64,000 nt of DNA. Origin: Takashimella koratensis. Taxonomy: Eukaryota > Basidiomycota > Tremellomycetes > Trichosporonales > Tetragoniomycetaceae. The notes under the pieces are model-generated. The model was not told the origin of the DNA. It worked only from the letters and a program-made list of their open reading frames with translations, and searched no databases. Position 1 is the stretch's first letter; the number at the start of each line of letters is the position of its first letter. This document shows positions 12,401 through 26,821 of the stretch, piece after piece. The stretch lies in the NCBI GenBank assembly GCA_003116875.1, contig BCKT01000010.1, positions 62,001 to 126,000 of the forward strand, given 5' to 3'. The position numbers were made by a program, and so were the translations under genes.

Positions 12401-13253
12401 CTTCGTAGTCCTCACTCCCCCGGTCTCGCTTAACCACCGACTTGCTGGAGCTGCTGGTAAAGTTGGCACGGTCGAGGCTGTGGATTGCGGAGCCGATAGC
12501 GAAATTGCGCTGAATGAGGAGATCGTGCTCGGTTGATGGGTTGCGCTTGCCTGTGTCGGGGCTCAGTTGAGGAAGCGTATGGGAGTTGGGATAGAATAAG
12601 ATGGCTCACAAAAGTCTTCAATCACGTCGTTGAGCTTGTCCGGGGTCTTGGTGCTCCTGAGAATAAGGTCAGGCTGGACCTGCTCCATCACTGGCGTTGT
12701 CAGCTCGTGAAATGCAGAATGCCCAGAAGGGGCTCACCCAACACCGCGAGATCCCAGCACCATGTGTCCTTGGTATCCTCCATCACGAGGACCTTTCGCG
12801 AGGTCGGGTCGTAGTATGCGGCAGCGAGACGGTTTCCAGATGGTGCGTATATGCAGAGGATCTGATATGGTGGTTCAGCTACCATCTCCTAGGATGGCCT
12901 CAGCTTGAGTTTCTCACCTTCTTTTCCTCGTTGATTGGGGTGTCGCCACCTTGGTCCCCCTCGTCCCCTTCCTGTCCTCTGGCTGTAGTCCCTCTTCTCC
13001 CCATACCACCCTCCTCCTCCTCCTCTTCACTCTCGTCATCTTCATCTTCATCCTCCTCGGCCTCGTCATCGATATACCCCGCACCGCTCCACCCTCCTTT
13101 ACGACGCCGAGCGGTGGAAGAAGGTGCCGGGGAGTAAGAAGCGACACTGTTTGTTTCTGACCACCGAACTTTACCTTTACGGCTGGACGGGGTAGGGGTG
13201 TCGGATACGGTGTCTAGGATAGAGGAGAAGGGTCGTTTGTATAGCTGAGGCAT
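9427..13253 (-). CDS. MSH5: MutS protein homologue 5 (meiotic crossover factor)
   Basis: Partner of MSH4 in the MutSgamma clamp that stabilises Holliday junctions for meiotic crossovers; not a mismatch-repair protein. The chain starts [11 protein letters not shown] with an acidic Ser/Glu-rich leader, then [17 protein letters not shown] (connector), [27 protein letters not shown] (lever), [17 protein letters not shown] (clamp), the Walker [14 protein letters not shown] near 10530, FMIDLSQVS, the Walker [12 protein letters not shown] near 10200, and [18 protein letters not shown]. It ends in an acidic tail at TGA 9427-9429. The alignment of segments to human MSH5 (VDFEGSLAENRF, KQVGLITFMA, STFMIDLNQV) favours MSH5 over MSH4. 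Roughly 900 aa in many exons. Several introns are only 31-37 nt (10477-10508, 10290-10322, 11915-11947). Confidence 0.92.
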
Positions 13254-13787
13254 GGTGGGTGAGTCTTGGGGTGGGGTGAGGTGAGAGGACGAAGAAGTGG
13301 GAAGATGAGAAAATGAGAATGTTGATAGGTGGAGACGAAAAGTGGAGGTTGGACTCAACCGCACACAAGCATAGACCAGGTCAACCAATGCATGCGATGA
13401 ACAACAAAGACCGACCATCTCAACCAGACCGAAACGAGACCTGACGGAGCCAAAGTCGACAAAGACTCGGATCAGCGTCTGTCATCGCGCCAGACAGTAT
13501 AGACGCATAGGTGGAGAGCGCTGTGAGATTAGATGGTAGGGTTCAAAATGAGGAGAGAGGGGAACAAGTTGATTGATTTTGCCTGGGACAGGTCTATGAT
13601 TCAAACCGTTCAATGTGTTTTTGGTGTTTTGTTTGTTGGTAGTTACCATGATGGTCTTTACGATGCAAGCTTCTCGTACACTCTTGATCTTAGAGGATGA
13701 CTCGCACCCCAATCGATTAATTTACAACCCCGTGGGTCTTCTTTACTTCTTTACTTCTTCACCTTCCCCCATGGTGTGATCACCGCG
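13254..13787. other. intergenic spacer
   Basis: Upstream of MSH5 and downstream of PAP1, both on the minus strand. No supported gene. Confidence 0.5.
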
Positions 13788-16542
<2,755 letters not shown>

Positions 16543-17251
16543 GTGCGCTATTGTTGTTGAGTAAGCAGAAGCCGTGAGTCAAGAGGTGTTGGTCAAGTAG
16601 ATGTGAAGACGGTCGGTCGAGTCAACCGTCGACCCGAATGCGGAGTAAGAAACGGCGAGCGGATCAGCGAGAGAGCGCCGGGCAAGCGGTGAAGAAGGTA
16701 GTGCTTAGAACGAAGGTGACGAGGATGAGGTAGTGTACAATGGGCTGGATGATAAGATGACTGAAGTCTGGAGGATGGTGTAGACGATGAAAGGAGTCGC
16801 GAGGACAATCAATCATCATCGTCAACAATAGAACATTCAATCACCACGTGGTTTATTTACTCCACCCGGTTAAGTGGCCGTGGCATGTACAACGATTCAA
16901 TGCACGGACCCAATGAAGAGAGACTGTATCGTGTATCGCAAGCATGGAAAGTACGGACAAGCACAGATATCGAGAGCATAGCAAGAGTCTGGAAAGCTGA
17001 TGCTATGCGGTTCGAAGCCCATATCGGAACGAGTAAGAAACGCCAGGATGGAAAGGTGATGATCTACAAGAGACAACTGCGGAAGGGGAAGATATAGATC
17101 GGAAGCAAACGCCAGGGTGAGTTAGTGGTGATCAACAGATATCAAATGGATAAAGGGAGGTAGCAAGAGTGGTGGCGGAGAAAAAAAAGGCAGAAGCGGC
17201 GGCAATCGAGTCAAGATGGAAACGAGGCGAGGTCGACGGAGTAGGTTTGAT
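16543..17251. other. intergenic region upstream of PAP1
   Basis: No gene supported. A 70-codon open stretch near 16885-17097 on the plus strand shows no splice sites or known motif. Confidence 0.45.
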
Positions 17252-18229
17252 TTACTGCTCTTCCACCTCATCGTTCGAGTCGGCGGACGGGTCGTCGGCA
17301 CGATGAGTCTCTGCGGTCCTCGTCTCGTTGGTGTCTGGCACAAAAAACTGCGCCACGACCTCCTGATGGGTGAGGTTTTCGGTGCTGCTTCTTTGCGCAA
17401 CATATTGAGAGACGAGCTCCCAAAAGTTCCCAGACGTTGTGTCCCCTATAGCAGGAGTCATAAATCTCCTCAGCCTCTCAGCTAGGACCCTGTCGTTTGA
17501 GGGATGCTGGAGAATGTTCGGATCCAAATTCTCGTAGAAGTTTTCCTTCCGAGACGCAGTTTCGGCACTTGACTAGGGGTCAACCCGGTTGACATCGATG
17601 CGGTGTTCGCTTGAAGAACGTGGGGGAACGACCATCAGTGAGCCCGGAGATTCGAACTTGTTCCGGTCCTGCTCGCCTTGCAGGATTGCGTTTGAAAAGA
17701 AGAGTTTGGCTGCCTTGTGACCATCTTCTCCTCGTGTCTTGAGAATCGTCTCGACCCCAAAAAGGAGGATGCTGAGAGAAGCGCGGTCTCGCTGTGATGC
17801 GCCATTCACCACTTTCATTCCTGAGCAAGCGGAATCGAACTGTTCCAACGACAGAGTTCCTGCCATTGGACCTGGTGTGGGCGCTTTTCGGTCTTCCCAA
17901 TTCTCAGTCGACTTGAAGAGTGCCAGCGCGAGCTCCGTGACATCGCCAATCTGTTTCTTCAAATCGCTTTGCGAAAGTGTATCGCGAGTGTCGTTGTCGT
18001 GGGACATGTTCGTGTCGTCGAGGCGATACTGACCTCTCAGGAACGCTGCGAACTTGTCGACTGCCCTCCCCTGGTCGGTTGCAGAGAGTTTCTGGAGTTC
18101 ACCCACGATTCGTTGAACGCGGGGGGCGCTTTCGGGGTCGTCAACCGACCGAGCGAGACGCTCTCTGGTCGACGATTGACCAACACTCGGTGGGCCATGC
18201 CTGAGACTGGGTTTCGTCCCATCGTCCAT
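17252..18229 (-). pseudogene. unknown protein with an in-frame TAG
   Basis: I do not recognise this protein. From ATG 18229 the frame reads 218 codons (MDDGTKPSLRHG...RIVGELQKLSATDQGRAVDK, Gln/Asp-rich and probably helical), then TAG at 17575-17573, then stays open in the same frame for 106 more codons (SSAETASRKENFYENLDPNI...SNDEVEEQ) to TAA 17252. The second half has protein-like composition and no other stop. Options: a recent nonsense mutation; a real C-terminus at the TAG; or a missed intron ending in gttgacccctag, which resembles the branch-plus-acceptor of other introns here. The only in-frame donor I find for the last option (GTCGTT, 60 nt upstream) is poor. Confidence 0.4.
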
Positions 18230-18803
18230 GTTGCGAGGGTCGTTGGAGTGCGGTGGTGAAGCTTTGCAGAAGAAGTATTAGTTTCGAAGTGGAGGCGAAT
18301 TAGGCTGCAGGAGGAATGATGGGAAAGGAGCAAACAAGACAGAATTCTTGATCGTTGGCTAGCGGTCAGGTGAAGCATGAACAAAAGACGGGGGCAACAA
18401 GCCGGCGGAGATGAAATATGATAGGGGGCAAGGCTGTAGCGCGAAACACAAAGGAAAGACTGGTACAAAGAGGGCCGATTGACACAAATGTAGGAGCAGA
18501 GAGTGAGACTCGTTTTGGAGGTCAAACGAGGTGCGAGGTGAAATTGCAGAAATCCCCCTTCCCTTCCAAACTTGACATCCTGAGACTCCGGCCTACTGAA
18601 CAGACGAATTGCACCACATAGGCTTGTTTTTTTGATAGTTTTTGTCTGCACGAACAGCAAAATGCCATCCTTGTCAGTATTTGTTCACGAAGGCTCACAG
18701 CCAGGCTAGTGACAGCACTCGTCAGACGAACAGGTATGCATGGCAATCAAGTACTGAACTGGGAATTGAAAACCTTCGAGCTCAATGTGCCGCATGCGAC
18801 GGC

Positions 18804-19143
18804 TCAGGGAAACGCGACGAATCGTTGCCCTCCCCTTTCTTCGTAAGTATCGTGCAAGTCGACCGAAATCGAGGAGAGCCAATCCTTGTACTGGTCAGGA
18901 GTGTAATCCTCGCTCTCGGCATCGGCAACGGCATCGGCATCGGCAGCGACCAGTATCGACTCAATGTCGGGGGAAATCGCGATGAAATTTTCACCGCAGC
19001 GTGAGCAGGAGAGACCGGAAGTGCCGACCTGAAGATGATGAAGACTTAAGGCGTTCTCTGAGTGCCGCTTTCGCTTGTTCCCTTGTGTGACTGCCGTTTG
19101 GGAGCCAAGTGCCCTCCATATCCAGGTTGAAAAGGTTCTTTAG
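18804..19143 (-). pseudogene. small coding remnant with frame change
   Basis: Two protein-like stretches in different minus-strand frames: NLFNLDMEGTWLPNGSHTRE from about 19140, and CGENFIAISPDIESILVAAD to a TGA at 18806-18804. The join needs a frame change near 19005-19020. The GAT-GCC rich part (DADAVADAESED) comes from a short direct repeat. No family recognised; it could be chance. Confidence 0.22.
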
Positions 19144-19291
19144 TGTGAGAAGGAACTTATGAAAGCAGTAAGTCAGTAAAAGGCTCTCTGCTGTGTGTTA
19201 CCCAAGTCACGGAGGTTGAAATTACACGGTCATGAGAGAAGGCCAGGGAGTAGCCCGACTCACTATAGGCACTTATAAGAAGCACACTTCT

Positions 19292-20227
19292 CTACTTGAC
19301 ACTGCTCGATGAAGCCTTATTCCCTTTGTTCCGTCCCGATTTGTGCTTGTGTTTGCTGTTCGACCCCTTCTTTCCTGCTGAGTTCCACAGTATTGGGTTG
19401 CTCCCTTGTTTGGAACTTGAGGGGCATCTGAAGTCGCCTAGCAGGTAGTCGAAATACGAGGTTGTTTCCGAGACAGATCGCAGTTCAGAATACGGGTCAG
19501 GGATCCCTTGAGCCGTGAACGATTCGATCGAGGGCCAAGGTTCATTGATCTCGGGAGAATTTCTGCCAGAGATACATCGAAATCTAAAGATCTTTCCGAT
19601 GTAATCCATCGTCGCTTCGCGTCTAATGGTTTCGTGGAAATCGGTGCAATGAATGGTTGATTTGTCCGGAAAAGGAGAGATTTGGTGAGGAGGTCGGTCG
19701 ATCCCGATGTAGCAGTGAACATGACTTTGTCTGGCAAGCGAGGTACAATCGATGATGGCTCTTCGATCCAGCCGCAAAGCAGCGACGGTCATGGGGTAGA
19801 TGTTACCGTAGTGCGTCCATTTACGATCGACGTCGACCAGCTGATTGGCGAGCTAGAAAGAGGACTCCAGATTGACAAGGGTGAAGGCTTGGGATGAGTT
19901 GGTATCCTGTCTGTAGAACACATCCGTCATCTCCGCTGAGTACATGCGTTCTTGATGAATAAGGTAAGGAGAAGGTGCCTGTAGTGACGCGGGAACAGAA
20001 GGGAGCTCGAGTTCCCTAAGCTGCGTAAATTTCGACTCGAATGTAGCAAACTCGTTTTCAATTGTCGGCAACGGGTCAAACGTCCCGTTTTCGACTTGCT
20101 TTCGGGTCGGGTGGCTATGCAAGTGGAATGGGCTGAGAAAATTTTTGGCTTGTGCCACGAGAGCTGCCATTGACCCCATAGTCTCTCGGTAAGCGATTCG
20201 TTGGGGTAGGCATGAAACCCTTCGCAT
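19292..20227 (-). pseudogene. unknown protein with an in-frame TAG
   Basis: Unrecognised. From ATG 20227 the frame runs 124 codons (PLPTIENEFATFESKF, RMYSAEMTDVFYRQDT), meets TAG at 19855-19853, and continues open in the same frame for 186 codons (NQLVDVDRKWTHYGNIYP, then ATMDYIGKIFRFRCISG) to a Lys/Ser-rich end KASSSSVK at TAG 19292. Total 311 codons if the first TAG is ignored. I see no usable donor for an intron ending at this TAG. Together with the similar case at 17252-18229, this makes the 17-20 kb stretch look like decaying genes, or genes with stop-codon readthrough. Confidence 0.35.
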
Positions 20228-21096
20228 GGTCTACATCGTCGCTCATCGTGTCGACTCATCGTATCGGGTGTTCTGAATAGCGCAGCCTGAGTTGTTTAAT
20301 GTTGTTTGTCTGACAGGTTGTCGCGGGAAACGGTGAGTGAGCGGCAACAAATGTTTTTGAGGATTTGCCGCTTTTAGTGAGACTTTCACCTCGAGCTTCA
20401 CCAGTAAACACTACTTCTGCTGCCATTGAAGAAGGCAACGTCGAGCGTGGGCTGAACGCCCTTTCCTGCTTTAAAACTAGAAAGTGGACAGGGAAGGAGA
20501 AAGCACGGCAAAGTACGTCACTGTGCTCTTTGGACGATCTAAATTTGTGAGCATCCCCGTGACATAAAAGCACTGCACACGGCTGAACCAAAGGAGGATG
20601 TTACGTGTTCCCTCACCCCAAGTACATGAGTGATACGTCCTCTTGAGTGTACTGTACTATCCTTTGATCCACGACTAGTGTGCACGTTGTCTTCATACAG
20701 AAGAAGACAAGGAAGCTCGTTCAAACACGTCTTCCAGTGGATGAAGGCAAAATGTGCAACTAGACATCTTTGAATACCGTGTTGTCTGTCTCACTGAAGC
20801 TGGCGTGTGAGGCGTACATCGTGCGTTTTGAAGAGGAATCTTGAACCCACTTGGAAAGCAGTGCGTGGAAGTTTAGAGATCGTTCCCAGTTTTCTGCATG
20901 CATATCCAGTATGCATATGTGCTGCCATCTACACAGGCTTTGCAGCTTTGCTATCGATCCCTACTCTCTTTCTCTTGACAGCTGCGCACACTGACCTCTT
21001 TTTGACCAGACCTTTGAACCAGTACCCACTCGTCCTCCTTGTGCCAAACATTGACGGTCCAGGCGGCATGGCCGGCATTCCTTCCCATTTACGCGC
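20228..21096. other. intergenic region
   Basis: No firm gene. A minus-strand stretch starting at an ATG near 20427 (MAAEVVFTGEARGESLTKSG) is open to 20256 and looks protein-like, but has no further support. Confidence 0.35.
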
Positions 21097-23380
21097 CTAA
21101 TTGGCGGCCGCGAGACAAGCGTTGATTTGCTGTTGATACATCAATCCATTAGCATATCTCTCCCAATGTCAATTATGGTGACTTACCGTAGCCTCGCAGT
21201 CCCAGACGGTGAATCCAGCAGCGTTGCCGCCCTGGTTGGCAGCGAGCTGGCAAGAGTTCATCTGCTGGTAGCATGAAGCGTCGATAGCTGCGACCGCCGA
21301 GTTCCACGAAGTGGTACCGGTTCCGATGACGTAGCTGGTCGCCGAGACTGAGAGGGAGTTAGCGGTGCCCTTTAGAATGAGAACAAGATAGACCGGATGA
21401 TATTGATGCTGTTTGAACCCAAGGAATTAAAGACGTACCCTCGTAAACAGGCGGAGCCATGATACCACCGAGACCCTCGGCGTAGGTCTGGAGGTTTGTA
21501 CCCGTGGCTGCGGCGGCGGCACCCGACGACGTCGAAGACGGACCGGTCCCAGCCGCAGGAGAAGAGGAAGGCGTTCCACCGACCGCGGGAGCCGAGGAAG
21601 ACGCAGCCCAGGTTGACGAGGAGGACGGCGGAACCCACGACCACCATACCGCGGAGGACGAGGTCGAAGACGCCGGGGCGGACGAGGTGGAGGAGGTCTG
21701 GATCGCAATGACAGCCGGGTTGGAGCTGGTGCTTGAGGTCGCGGCGGCCTTGGAGGAGGCAGGACCGGAAGAAGCGGGTCCAGAGGACGCAGGGCCGGAG
21801 GAAGCGGGTCCAGAGGCTGCCGTGGTAGTAGCAATCGCTGCGGTTGTCCCAGTGGTCGCGGCAGCATCCGATGCACTGTAAAATTAGCTCTGTCAGCTTG
21901 CATCCCGGCAGGTTCACCACAGCTGTGGAGTGAAGAATGAGGATCCACTCACCCAGGGAGGTACGGCTGGACGGCGCTGACAAAGAGCGCGTTGTCCGTT
22001 CCGTCCGAGTTGGGCGTGAGGGACAAGGTATAGTCGGTCGCGAAACTTCCGGCCGCCCAGGCAGTGAAACCAACGAAGACATCGGAGGCCGTCTGCGCAA
22101 CGTACTGCAGCTCAGCACCAAGATCGGTGATGCAACCCGCGTTGTTGCCGGCACCGGTTTCGGAGAGAATAGCTTTGCGGCCGATGCTGGAGAGCCAGGT
22201 AGCGAGGGGCTGGAGCAGGTCCAGGCCGCTGCAGGTGGTCAGCGCTGAACAGGGCAGGGGCGGAAGGAGACCGCAGGCGGCTCACTTGGTGGTGCAGGTT
22301 GCCGAGGTACCAGACCCGTCCGAGTCAAGGTACTTGTGTACATCGAAGATAAGCAGCGAGTTGTCTGCGGCAGCTGGGTCCGTGACGTTCTGCCAAGTTC
22401 CAAATGGTCAGCTCAGCTTTGTGGCTGCGGAAACCTTGAAAGCAGACTCACAAGCAATGGAGCATCCCCACCGCTGCTCCAGACCTGCGCGTTGTCCCAG
22501 CTAGTTCCAGGGACGACGATTGTCTGGGTAGTAGCACCCGCGGCGCGGATGGCGTTGACGGCCGCCTGGCAGGTTGTCGCCCACTCGCCAATGTCAAGGT
22601 CGTGCGGCTCGTTCATGAGGCCTAGAACGCGGGGGACATGGTCAGCAAAACATCGCCCACGGGTCAAGGCAGGTGATGAGGAGTCAGCCGTACTCACCGA
22701 ACATGACCAAGTCATTGTCCTTGTACTGCGTGGCAATCAGAGTCCAGAGGTCTGCGAAATCCTCGTTCGTCGGACCCCCTTGGCCGATGATCCCACCATT
22801 GAACCTGGCGTAGTTGTGAATATCGATAAGCGCGTAGGCTCCGGCCCCCGTGACGGCGGTGACGAGGGCGTCGTAGGTCGGGAAGAAAGAAGTGGAGAGG
22901 GACGGGTTAGCGGCGGAGGTCGTTGACCCGATTAGGTACTGCCACCCGACCGGGAGGCGGAACCTGACCAGGTGATCAGCACGAGTGAAATAGGTAAAAG
23001 GCAGATGGCAAGGGAAGTAAAAAGGTGTCAAGAAGGATGAGAGAGAACATGTCACTCACGCGTTCGCACCGTCACTGACAAAGTGCTGAACTTGGTCGAC
23101 GGGGGGACACTCGGACGTCCCCGAGTCACCGTTGGTGTCCATGCCAAAGTCGCACCCCTGGATCAATAACGTCAGTGTATATGCGCATCAGCAAAGTCGT
23201 TGTAGACCAGTAGCCCCGATCCAAGAGATAGGTAAGACTTACGGCGAGGTTGACACCTCCCAGACGAGGGAGGGCACCGGCGCGCTTGATGACGGTACGC
23301 GGCTGAACATGCGGCTGCGTGGCGAGCGGGACCGCCATGGCGAGCGGGAGGAGGACAGAGAAGAGAGCAGCTAGCTTCAT
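21097..23380 (-). CDS. secreted GH5 endo-beta-1,4-glucanase with Cys-rich C-terminal domain
   Basis: Cleaves internal bonds of cellulose or other beta-glucans outside the cell. Starts with a signal peptide (MKLAALFSVLLPLAMAVPLA), a short propeptide with KR, then GGVNLAGCDFGMDT, FRLPVGWQYLIGS, IDIHNYARFNGGIIGQGG, LMNEPHDLDIGEW (acid/base Glu in NEP), DVHKYLDSDGSG and LSETGAGNNAGC (nucleophile Glu). The motif set resembles GH5 subfamily 5 enzymes such as Trichoderma Cel5A. The catalytic domain is followed by a Ser/Thr/Ala linker with repeated GPASS units and a roughly 80-residue domain (GGIMAPPVYE, ASCYQQMNSCQLAANQ, CEATQINACLAAAN) like domains at the ends of other fungal secreted proteins. Stop TAG 21099-21097. 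Paralogue of the next gene upstream. Confidence 0.9.
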
Positions 23381-24964
23381 GGTGACTGGACTTGTGTTGA
23401 GTGGTGACGGTGGTCAAAATGGGTGCCGTGAGAGCTGGAGGTGTAGACGATGAGCGACGAGGGACAAGGTGAACGAGCGTCTGCGAAAGTATGGGACCGG
23501 CCCAAAAAGTAAGAGAATCGAGAAGTGCGTGAATGTAGAGATAGGGAGCGTGGACAGAGCTGATACTTATACGTTTGTCGAAAGAAGGTCGGTCAAGGCA
23601 AGGTCCGTTAGACGAAGACGACCCGTGTGGAATCGTGCAGCGATGAGGTGGACCGATGATTCCTGAGCACATAAAACATCGGACGATCAAGAGGAACCGT
23701 AGTCAAGCCGAGGGGGTGATCAAGACATGGGTCGAGAAGATGACGGACCTGGTCGTCTAGCGACTGAGAGTATCCATCAAAGTCCAAGGTAGGTTGAACG
23801 ATCAAGTTGATAGGGAAGAAGTGGTGGGTAGACGGGGTTGTTTTATTTTGGGGGCTGGGGCTTGGGGCTGCAGGAAGCGAAGCGAGTGAGTGAATGGAGA
23901 CAACGGTGAAGCGGAAACGGGGGGATCGGACCGTGAGCGGGCGTCGGTCGGTGTTTGAAAGGAGCCAGATGGATTGAGCGGATCAGAAGATGTGAACGGA
24001 AGGGTCAAGGATACCTGTCGCGGGCGCGGTCGCGGGCGCCGACGTCAACGTCAACGTCGACGTCAAGATCGTGGTGGTCCGTTCTTCGTTGCCATGTGCC
24101 TGGCGGCTGTCAACAATGACGCCCGTCGTGGTGGTCAGTAAGGAGAGCGGAGGGTCAGACGTGCAAGGGGTAAGATTGTGTTACAGGATGCGAAAGGATG
24201 AGGTGGAAGGTTGAGAGTGGGAGGTAGGGGAGATAGGGGAGGGCAAAGATGGTAGAAGGGGGGGGAAGGTCGCGTTGTGTGCCTTTACTGTCATCTCGGT
24301 CACTTGGTGAACCTTTTGTTGCTCTCATCCTGGGATTCGAGGGAGTCGCTGGTCGTCGGTGTCAATGCTCAATCGAGAGGGTATCAGCTCAAGCGACGGG
24401 AATCGGGAGACGGAACAATGGTAGAGGTCAGAGATCCAGGACGACAAATCATCGAGATGAAACACCGATATCTCGATGTGAATGGTGGAGGTTGGAAACG
24501 AAAGGGGAAAGGATGGTGAAAAAATCGAAAAAGGAGGATCTCATCGTCGTTTGAGATGGACAGCGGGCCGGACCGGATCATATCATTCCCTGCAGTGGTA
24601 TTTTGGGGGTCAGGTACCCCGTAAGAGTTTGTCATTGACAGTGACGTAGACGATACGAGGATTGGTGATGGGACTGTTCCAAGGAAACGAGTTGAGTGCG
24701 GATGAAATGGAAGGCTGCGAAGGATTTCGAAAGGTGGTACCGAGGCACCGGCCGACGAGGTCAACAATCCACTGGCTGGCTACCTTGACAACGAGTGAAA
24801 CCATGACATCAACATCATGGGCGCGTCAGATTCGCCCTGTCCGATTGTGCGTTCGCAGAGGCAGGATCAGCTGAACCTAGCTTACACTGCACACCACAGT
24901 CCAGGTTTACATTCGAAGATTACTACAAGTACAAGGTTTGGGTATCACGCTCGGGATAGAGCTT
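23381..24964. other. spacer between the two GH5 genes
   Basis: Upstream region of the 23380 gene, 1.6 kb. It has short GACGTC/AACGTC direct repeats at about 24041-24066. No supported gene. Confidence 0.5.
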
Positions 24965-26821
24965 TTAGGCAGACGGCTGGATCGGGATGGTGGTCCATAC
25001 GTAGCCTGAAGGCGAAGCAGTCGCCGAGGCTTGAGCAGTCCAAGACTGGACGACGGAGACTTCTGAGATTGTGGTCAAGCTTGTCGCCGAGATGGCGCCA
25101 GTAGCTGCACCTGTTCCTGTAGCGACTACCGAGTTTGTGGCTACGACTGCTCCCGATCCACTGAACAACTCATCAGTCCGTGCCCCTGACTCCTCACCGC
25201 TGGACAACGTGCGAGCACCACTCACCTGGGAAGGTAAGGCAGGACTGCGCTGACGAATAAATCATTGTTCGATCCATCGACATTGATCAAAGACAAGTTA
25301 TAATTCCAAGGGAATTCACCACCTGACCAGACTGTGAACCCGGCGAAAGCGTTCGAGGTGTCTGCAATGTAGCCTAGAGCTGCACCGAGGTCTTGGATAC
25401 ATGTGGCGTTGTTGCCGGCTCCGATCTCGGAGACGATGGCTTTGCGGTTCTGCGCGGTGAGCCAGGTGCCGAGTGGTTGGAGTTTGTCCAGCGCGCTGGG
25501 GTGGGTTAGTACGGTCGCGAAGCAAGGTAGAGAAGGGGGTCAGTGAGGGTGAAGAGGCAGCAGGATGAACGAAGTGTCGGTAAATGGGTAGAAGTTGGGA
25601 GAAGAAGGTAAAAGTTTAATAGTGGTGGAAGAGCGCAGAGTGGGTGACTCACTTGGTGGTGCAGATACTGGACTGGCCAGATCCGTCAGAGTCGAGGTAC
25701 TGATGTACGTCAAGGATCAAGAGAGAGTCGTCTCCCGTTGCTGGATCCGTGATTCCCTGGTGCCCAAATCAGCCACTAGACACGTATGCGGTAGCTCCAC
25801 AAGACTGGGTTGATATGGGTCATGGGGTCTACGATTACTCACTAGCATCGGCGAGTTGGCGTTATCCGACCAGTCCGGAGCATGCGTCCAGTCGTTACCT
25901 GGGATAACAATGATTTGTTTCGTAGCTCCCGCAGAACGGATAGCTGTCACGGCGGTCTGGCAGGCCGTCGCCCATGTATTGATATCCACGCCCCAGGGCT
26001 CGTTCATGAGGCCTTTAGCGAGCGCGGGGAGTGTAGCGATTGCGTAGAGGTTGCATGTGGGGAGAGCGTGACCAAAACAAGTCAATACTTGTCACTTCCA
26101 GGGTAACCTCAACCGCCGTGCCCTTTCCCAAACTTTGACGCACCAAACATGACTAAATCGTTATCCTTGTATTGAGCCGCTAAGAGCGCCCAGAGGTCCG
26201 CAAAGTCTTCTGCTGTCGGGCCACCTTGACCAACAATCTGACCGTTGAACCGGGCGTAGTTGTGGATATCGATCAGCGCGTAAGCCCCGGCTCCAGTGAC
26301 CGCAGTGACGAGGGCGTCGTAGGTTGGGAAGAAAGATGGAGAGAGGGAGGGGTTAGAGGCCGAAGATGTGGACCCGATAAGGTATTGCCAACCCACTGGA
26401 AGGCGGAAACTGCGCAAATACAGTCAGTGGGTTGGAACCTGAAGGGGGAGGGGAAATGAGGAACAGAGTGAAGCGATGATGAAGGAGGAGAGGGATAGAG
26501 GGACTTACGCATTCGCGCCGTCACTGACATACCCAGCGATCGAGCTGGTTGATGGACAATCAGGTGTCCCCGAGCTCCCATCTGTCTGCATACCAAAATC
26601 GCATCCCTGAGTCTGTTTCAGCAATGTCATTGCATGTTTGAGTCTACAATATCTGGATTGTCCGACTGTATGATCTGATCAGGTGTGAAACTCACGGCGA
26701 GGTTGACGCCTCCCAAACGGGGCAGAGAGCGTTTGAGGATTGATCGAGGCTGGGGTTGGGGAGCCGCCAGGGCAAGAGGGAGGAGGAGTGCGAAGAGCGC
26801 GGAGATGATCGAGGGGTTCAT
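24965..26821 (-). CDS. secreted GH5 endo-beta-1,4-glucanase (paralogue, short tail)
   Basis: Second copy in the tandem pair, same strand and exon style. Signal peptide MNPSIISALFALLLPLALAA, KR site, then GGVNLAGCDFGMQT, FRLPVGWQYLIGS, IDIHNYARFNGQIVGQGG, LMNEPWGVDINTW, DVHQYLDSDGSG and VSEIGAGNNATC. Both catalytic Glu are present; the nucleophile context is SEIG rather than SETG. After the catalytic domain there is only a Thr/Ser/Ala/Val tail ending TTIPIQPSA at TAA, with no Cys-rich domain. First intron 26695-26607. Tandem duplication followed by loss (or gain) of the C-terminal domain is the simplest history. Confidence 0.9.

Noticed and set aside
18785..19004. Plus-strand open frame with IGIGNGIG-type repeats
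   Set aside because: Explained by the GCATCGGCAACG short direct repeat; the opposite strand is the better coding candidate.
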